This document shows, piece by piece, positions 58,016-64,000 of a stretch of 64,000 bases of DNA. The position numbers and the translations under genes are program-made. Every line of letters begins with the position of its first letter. The first letter of the stretch is position 1. Source of the DNA: Symsagittifera roscoffensis (taxonomy: Eukaryota; Xenacoelomorpha; Acoela; Convolutidae); contig NC_087065.1 of assembly GCF_963678635.1 (NCBI RefSeq), positions 38,901,888-38,965,887 on the forward strand, given 5' to 3'. Under the pieces are notes generated by a model that saw only the letters and a list, made by a program, of their open reading frames with translations, made no database searches and was not told the origin of the DNA.

Positions 58016-58973
58016 TTAAACTGAAAATACAAAATGCGGTGAGGGGAGAAGGAGTGGTAATGTTTTGTTTCGTACTTTCACACCCTCCTCCCAACCACCC
58101 TTGAATTGTTTCGTATTTTCAACATTTGTACACATTGTATAATTGTCATGAAAATTGGCACGATGGCTGATAATTGAATTACAAGTTAGTTTGGTCTTGA
58201 TATACAACTTCGTAAAATCAATGGTTGGCCCGTAAATAGATGTTTACATCTGATGGAGGGAAAGTGTAGAAGAGCCCACAGTTTAGCCAAAATGGAGAAA
58301 ATATAACAAATTTCAAACTATTTTCTCTAATCTCGGGAAAAATGAAATTAATAAAGTTATAATATTTTCATAATTCTATACTTAACGGAAGCTCGATATT
58401 CCATGATGGCGAAAAATGAAACGGTGGTTAAAAGTCGGTAACAGTTGAGAGTAATAGTATCTGAAAAAAGAGTTGAAATTAAGTACTTTCTACTGGTGTC
58501 GTCTAAAAACGTTGCAGTTGAAGTTATTCAAAAACAAAACGGTATATGCCAAGTTGTAGCTTTATTTTGCCTCAAAATTTTCTGGAAAAACCATATAATT
58601 CTGTAAAATGTAGGGTATCTTCCGTGCTTTTTCATCTGAATCATTTTCAATATCTAATGCATTGATCGCCATAGGAGTAGATTTGCAATAAAAAAAAATC
58701 TGTGGTACTTTTAAAGCACATTTTCCATTATATTTTTGGTTTTTATGGCAAAAATTAAATTCCATAGCGTTGCAAAAAATCCACGTGCGTTTGTTGAAAA
58801 AACGTAATACTTTTTTACTCATGATGCAGATCGTACATTTCTTCATGCTATTTCTTTTGTATGCACAAATTGAGCTCTTATGAATTATTTGTGTGACTTA
58901 CTTTTGGTCGATTTTTGGCGCATATACCGCATAAACTGTTTAAAAGCTAGAAGCATATCGAGTCCTTAAAATT
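58016..58973. other. Upstream region of the ZBBX-like gene
   Basis: No TATA element was recognised. The minus frames 58016-58207 and 58562-58846 have no support. Confidence 0.4.
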
Positions 58974-61469
58974 ATGAGTAACAATAATAAACAGCTGCCA
59001 AGCTTTAACACCAGCACCAAACCAGCATCAATGGCGCTCAAAACTCAAGGAAAAACACTCCGGGACACCCGTAAACAAACAAACAAATTGGAACAGGAGA
59101 GCAAAAACATGGAGGAACGATTGAATGACCTCAAGATGCTTCTAAACAGAGATCGAATGGAACGTAGTACCAATGCGGCATCGGCTAATGCAAACATCTG
59201 GGGAAGTAGCACGGCATCATCTCATTCCGGAACTCACAGACAACCGGCCGCAGGCGTTGCTGGAACCGCTGGATCATCAGGAGTTATGAGTCTCGCATCC
59301 GCGCCGGTGTCGAAGAGCAAGTCGACTCAACAGAAAGAAAATATGTTTCCGAAGAGAGTTAAAGTTTTGAAAGATATTCCAATTAGCGAGCCTCCAAAGG
59401 GCCCCGATCAAATCATGGCCTTTGCAAAAATGATGGATCGGAAACCTCTGAGTGGAAATTATGCACAGAGAAGTTCCACAGAAAACAACCCAATGTGCCC
59501 CAGCTGTTCGAAAAAACACGTGACTGTGATATGTACTGAATGTCAAGACTATTTCTGCAGTATGTGTTTCGCCAAAGGTCATTTGAAAGGCGAGGCGAAA
59601 AAGCACAAGTCGATACCGTACGATGAAAATAAAGTACCTGAAAACTTAAGACAGTCTCTGGATGCTTACGGCGATGTCTCCAACTTCACAAAAGACGGAA
59701 TTAAATTTCAAAATGTCGAATACTCAAACGAAAGTTCTTCTCAGAAATTTCCAAAAAATGAGCCAAAAAATTTCGAAATGTACGACGAGGAAGCTTCCGC
59801 GGCATCTTTCCAGGAAGCTTTGAAAGAGTGGCGCCAAGCGGGCTCGGCAACTAGCCAAAAATCAACTAACGGACTCGTTTCGACAGCATCGAATGGTATA
59901 ACGACAAGCAAAATATCGAATAAAAGCAACGTGCCGAAAAAGTCTGTCCCAAAGCAGAGCAAAGCAATTGGAGCTGACAATACACTTGAGCTGAAAACTT
60001 CAGACGATGTAATAGCCGAGTTCCAATTCAAAGAAGACTCGTCATTGACCTATGCCGAAAAGCTCCTTCTGAAAAAGTCATTTACTGGCAATGGAAGGAA
60101 CGAGAGCTTCTCGTCAAGAAATGGAAGCCGTATGACCGACACTGGAGCTGAAGTAGCGCGGGAGGACGAAGAGTTAAACGTGGAAATATCTGAAGTTCGC
60201 GAAAATATAAACCGATATTTTTCACCGCGAAACACGGAGCAAAAAAGGAATGTTCTAGAAGAAATAGAAATAACGGAAGTTTTCGATGAGGACGATAGTT
60301 TGAACGGCCCAAATGAAACTACACTTTGTAGCGTTATGGAACCAGATTTTGAGTTAAATTACGGATCTCAACTGAACAATATGCTAATAGAGCATCAAAA
60401 GCCAAAAAGCATAGAAGAGTTAAAAGCAAGGCCACACAACAGTGCAAAACCACCAGAAAAGAAAATAACCTTACAAAACTCCAAAAAATCTGAAAACGAT
60501 GCCCCAAAGAGAGCAAAAACGCCAGCATCTAGCAATCAGCCGAACAATTCCAAGTCGAAAACCCCCAGAACGCCGAAAACTCCAACAAGGACATCAAAAC
60601 AAAAGTCAAATTACAAACAGGAAGCAAATACATCAGAAATGTCTAGGCCTACCTCGGCCATGAGTTTGACCAGAGAGCCCACAATTAAACTGGCCGAAAT
60701 AGCTAAACTGCCAAAAAGTGGAATTATTGTCCCCACAGCGGATGTAAGTAGTTTGTTCATGGTAGGCGTGGAGCAGGGAGGCATTGTAAACAAAACTGAA
60801 AAGGATCATTTTACTCGAAATGATAGTAATATTAACACATCGACTTTGATTACTATACGCAAATCAAAAGCCCCGTGGAGACCTGGTTCTAGCCTTCAAG
60901 ATAAACAGGAGGAATCTTCAAAGACAACCGCAGATGCTAGTCAGCAAAATGAACTCAGAGAACCGGAAGGTTTCCAGGAATTTGAAAATGAAATCATGCT
61001 ACTCGAAAATATGGGCCGCGAATCCACACGTAACAAAACGGCATCCAGTCTTGGCACAAAACAATCAAAAATGAGAAGTGCGAAAATTTTGGAAGCCGAA
61101 AAAAGTAATGAGAAACTGGGTGCACAGGGGCTTCAAACGTCAATTGCTCTTGGGGAAGCTTCAGACGATGACGACGATGAAAAGACTTTAGACGACCTTG
61201 AGTACGAACTAGCTTGCAACACTGGGCGTCTCAATGAAGACGGAAGCCGAATGGATAGAATAACTCAAGATCTTCAGGGTATTTTGAATGACCTTGAGGT
61301 GACCTCAAACGATATCGAAGACGAAGATGATCTCAATCGGACAATAATAAATGAAGATGATGAGAATGATTTGAAGTTCACGCTTTCGATAAATGAAGAA
61401 ATGGAAAAAAATTACGCAAGTGATGAAGACGACGATGAAGATGACATGAAATCAGTCCGCAACTTATAA
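58974..61469 (+). CDS. ZBBX: ZBBX-like B-box zinc-finger protein (single exon)
   Basis: 831 aa. Residues 24-62 (KTLRDTRKQTNKLEQESKN onward) form a short coiled coil. A B-box zinc finger lies at 175-216: CPSC, CTEC, CSMC then H..H spacing (CSKKHVTVICTECQDYF). The rest is low-complexity, with a Lys/Pro-rich segment (TPRTPKTPTRTSK, about 530-545) and a strongly acidic C-terminus (SDEDDDEDD). An N-terminal coiled coil, one B-box and a long disordered tail match ZBBX, a protein with cilium-linked expression in animals (family knowledge; mechanism unknown). The length is near that of vertebrate ZBBX. The absence of introns is unusual and could mean a retrocopy, but the intact frame argues it is functional. 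Start chosen as the first ATG of the open frame. Confidence 0.8.
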   Translation: MSNNNKQLPSFNTSTKPASMALKTQGKTLRDTRKQTNKLEQESKNMEERLNDLKMLLNRDRMERSTNAASANANIWGSSTASSHSGTHRQPAAGVAGTAGSSGVMSLASAPVSKSKSTQQKENMFPKRVKVLKDIPISEPPKGPDQIMAFAKMMDRKPLSGNYAQRSSTENNPMCPSCSKKHVTVICTECQDYFCSMCFAKGHLKGEAKKHKSIPYDENKVPENLRQSLDAYGDVSNFTKDGIKFQNVEYSNESSSQKFPKNEPKNFEMYDEEASAASFQEALKEWRQAGSATSQKSTNGLVSTASNGITTSKISNKSNVPKKSVPKQSKAIGADNTLELKTSDDVIAEFQFKEDSSLTYAEKLLLKKSFTGNGRNESFSSRNGSRMTDTGAEVAREDEELNVEISEVRENINRYFSPRNTEQKRNVLEEIEITEVFDEDDSLNGPNETTLCSVMEPDFELNYGSQLNNMLIEHQKPKSIEELKARPHNSAKPPEKKITLQNSKKSENDAPKRAKTPASSNQPNNSKSKTPRTPKTPTRTSKQKSNYKQEANTSEMSRPTSAMSLTREPTIKLAEIAKLPKSGIIVPTADVSSLFMVGVEQGGIVNKTEKDHFTRNDSNINTSTLITIRKSKAPWRPGSSLQDKQEESSKTTADASQQNELREPEGFQEFENEIMLLENMGRESTRNKTASSLGTKQSKMRSAKILEAEKSNEKLGAQGLQTSIALGEASDDDDDEKTLDDLEYELACNTGRLNEDGSRMDRITQDLQGILNDLEVTSNDIEDEDDLNRTIINEDDENDLKFTLSINEEMEKNYASDEDDDEDDMKSVRNL

Positions 61470-61639
61470 GCGTCCTTTATAAGTCTTAATTGTTTACCTT
61501 AGAAATTCTGTTTAACCTTTAATTCATGTATTGAAATCTAAAATAAGCTTTCACCGAAATTCAGCATCAGACTCTTGAGAAACCACGCATTCATTTGTCA
61601 GACAAAAACTCAAATGCAATCAAAAACACGCAAAAATAA
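61470..61639. other. 3' flank of the ZBBX-like gene
   Basis: No AATAAA was seen close to the stop. Nothing else recognised. Confidence 0.35.
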
Positions 61640-61771
61640 CAAGCAAAATGATCTCAGGCTAGTAAACAAAAACACGACCAGCATAATTTTTCAGGGCCAA
61701 ATATTCAAGCAAAAATATCTCAGGCTAATTAACAAAAACAGGACCAGCATTATTTTTCAGGCCAGAGCTTC
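61640..61771 (+). repeat. 66-bp direct duplication
   Basis: Two copies of CAAGCAAAA..ATCTCAGGCTA..AACAAAAACA.GACCAGCAT.ATTTTTCAGG, at 61640 and 61706, with about 8 differences. Confidence 0.8.
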
Positions 61772-64000
61772 TATATAAAAAGTAGAAAGTTCCAATGCGA
61801 GAAATTAGATTTGTTGTAAAAGTTATGCATTTCAATTATCATGATTAGGTTTTTTTTTCACGCCAAACATCGCAAAGGAAAAAACCCGAAAAGCATAAGT
61901 TCTAAACTTTTATAGCCATTCATTCTTTTCAAACTTTCTTTGAGATGTCTTTACTTGCGATAATTGATTGTCAAAACATGACCAAATTTGGCTGAGAGAA
62001 AATCAAAATATAGTAGGTCAAACCCAATCGATACATAGGTCAAGCATTGCCGAAACATAGTTCAAAATATGGCCAATAAATAGGTCTAAGACAGTCAAAA
62101 ACTTTTCGCATTTCTCCAATTTCTCTCAGTCTGATTTTCTCAGAACTTTTTTCACGAAAACCTATTTATTTTCGAACTCAACCATATGGTTGAATGGATT
62201 GAAACTCTTCTACAAAAGCAAATGGTGCTTCTGAGAGCAGCTAAAAAGAAGAGAGCTGTTTCTTTTCGATTATGCTCAATGTTCCTTCATGATCACATAT
62301 TCCTAGATTCCTAAAATTCCTAAAATTGCTAAAATGATCACATATAGTTTTCTAATTAAGTATGACTCCTTGTATGGAGTTCGATGTACAGAAATCAAAC
62401 ATTTGGAACATATTGGCAGTCTCATTTTCGGGAAAATCAAATCTGAAATAAATTACTGTTCTTTAACAAGTTTTCAACATTTTAAAAAAAATTTCGTCTG
62501 GAAGTTTGAATTCTTTTTCTTCAATTACTGTTGTCGAACACTCTGTTTTACTTGCACAGACTATTCTTGCTTTGCAGTTGAATCTATTGGATATTTTGTC
62601 TATTGTTCATTTCAGCACTTACAGCTTGTAAGGAATTGTGAAGGAACAGTGCCCTAGTCGATCAAGGGAGGCACTCTCCAAATACGAACTTGCTAATGGC
62701 GCGAATTTTCATGAACGATTTGTAGTTTGAAAAATGGAAGTTAATTGTTAGATTTCTGTTGGAATAAAAATTTAGCCTGTTGATTCAGTTTTCTCAAGTT
62801 GGGTTAATGTTATCAACAAAGCTCTAATCATAAATCGTTCCAGAAACTCAAGGAGCTTAAAAGGCTTCAATTTTTTTCTTTGAAATTCGAAAGTTGGGAT
62901 TTTTTCAATTTGCAAGAGAGTGGAAGTTCATATTTCTGTCATTTTTTAAATTGTTTTCAGACCGAATTTTCGGTATGGTTGTCTCTGAATTTTTGGTATA
63001 AATTCTTGCAAGATAACCTCCATCTTGCAAGATCTTAGAGCCTTATAAAAGTTTCTTACATCATAATTTTAAAGCCTTAGAAAAGTACTGTCAGTATGGG
63101 TGAAAATTTGCTGTGAGTTTTTTGGTTTTTCAGACTAAATTTAGTTTTTAGTGGCTATTTTTATTTTGTATGGGAACCACGCCAATTTGTTTTGTATGGA
63201 ACCATTTTTAGTAACTTATGGAGTAACGCATTTTGTATGTGGACCAAATATCTCTTTTGTTTTCAAGATACTTTCCTTAATAAGTTGAGCAAAAGTTCAG
63301 CTCAAACAAAGAAACGCTTAAACTTTACAGAAAAAAATCTAACTTACAGAGTTGAAACAGTGGCGCATGCTGCTTTTTTCTACGGGATTTTTTCAACCAC
63401 AAATAAAGCTTCAAAGATTTTGTTTCGGTATTTTTTCTGGTTAAAATGAAAAAAACTGCAAGTAGGATGGGGTAGAATGAGCATCAAGCACGAACGGACT
63501 CTGTCGTTTTCCGCACTAAAGCCTTTTCAGTTGTGATTTGAGAGACATTGAAAAATTCTGAAAAAAAAATCTTCTTCGTGTCGAGAAAAACCAGTTCGAA
63601 ATATTTATGACTTTTGGTCTAATTTCAAGCTAATAAGGCTTAGCAAGCTTACAAAAACTAATTTATAATTAGTTTTTGGAGTCTTTCATCGCCAATCTGG
63701 GAATCAAAATTTCAGAATTCAAAAACAATCTGAAAAAAAAAAACTGTTTTACAATTGTCTTATTTTACTATGAATATCGAATATGTTTAAATAATTTTTC
63801 ATCAAATCTAATTACACATCATCATTATATTTAATACAAGAAAAACAAGAAAAATTAGTTTTAAGCAAATTAACATAGTTTTTGAAGTTTTTCTGCGAAA
63901 AAAAAAATACTTTTATTAAACTTGAATTTGAAAAAAAAATTTTTGTTTTGGTATTTCAGGTCATTTCTCTTCAAATTTTTTTTCCAGTTTGCCTATGTTA
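61772..64000. other. No supported gene to the window end
   Basis: Frames at 62334-62657 and 63192-63449 are open by chance or belong to unrecognised genes. Neither has a domain, signal or splice logic. Short repeats of TTCCTAAAATT occur at 62300-62335. Confidence 0.4.

Noticed and set aside
62334-62657. 107-codon plus-strand frame
   Set aside because: Aromatic-rich translation of T-rich DNA, with no signal, domain or splice support.
1-64000. CRISPR arrays, operons, ribosome-binding sites, rRNA or tRNA genes
   Set aside because: None seen. The sequence is eukaryotic and none of the repeats has regular spacers.

Overview
The window is nuclear DNA of an animal (metazoan). It is strongly AT-rich and gene-poor, with GT-AG introns, secreted and membrane proteins with signal peptides, a B-box protein of the cilium-linked ZBBX type, and abundant eukaryotic transposons: LINEs, hAT-type MITEs, a MULE, and an envelope-bearing tandem array. 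I cannot name the species. Nothing bacterial or organellar was seen.

Host genes, left to right. (1) 5967-7559 (-): a two-exon gene, not visible as one open frame, for a secreted precursor with about 20 copies of an 18-residue repeat separated by dibasic RR sites. Its architecture matches a multicopy peptide precursor. (2) 15528-16664 (+): a small LRR type I membrane protein. (3) A rhodopsin-type GPCR on the minus strand, recognisable as a TM1-like exon (53074-52984), a TM3-TM4 exon (47055-46810), a TM5 exon (19538-19317) and a last exon with TM6-TM7 (19189-18817). The TM3/4-TM5-TM6/7 exons join with matching phases, but the gene carries stops and frameshifts. A 26.6-kb repeat array sits between its TM4 and TM5 exons. 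(4) 53896-54702 (-): a diverged paralogue of the first LRR gene. The two LRR genes flank the GPCR. (5) 58974-61469 (+): a single-exon ZBBX-like protein of 831 aa.

The array (20187-46785) is built from head-to-tail units. Each full unit (about 7.05 kb) has a ~255-bp terminal-repeat-like sequence 'U' (seen at 20187, 27267, 32642 and 46531), a transmembrane tail of an envelope-like gene, a small Q/N-rich frame, an antisense LINE with APE endonuclease, reverse transcriptase and C-terminal C2H2 fingers, and the decayed ectodomain of the envelope-like gene. Unit 2 has lost 1,670 bp of LINE. Downstream lie two envelope-only repeats of about 1.62 kb and a more diverged unit. All LINE copies share the same lesions, so they multiplied by DNA duplication after the LINE had died.

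Other mobile DNA: a hAT-type MITE family (three copies with 8-bp target duplications plus three fragments), a decayed FLYWCH/MULE element with ~95-bp inverted repeats, two sense-strand LINE relics, and a CpG-palindrome repeat family near both ends of the window. The remaining long stretches hold no gene I can support, but they contain clusters of short palindromes (TTCAGATCTGAA at 11.5-11.9 kb, CAGGTG at 13.3-13.5 kb, TTATAA-type at 12.9-13.1 kb).
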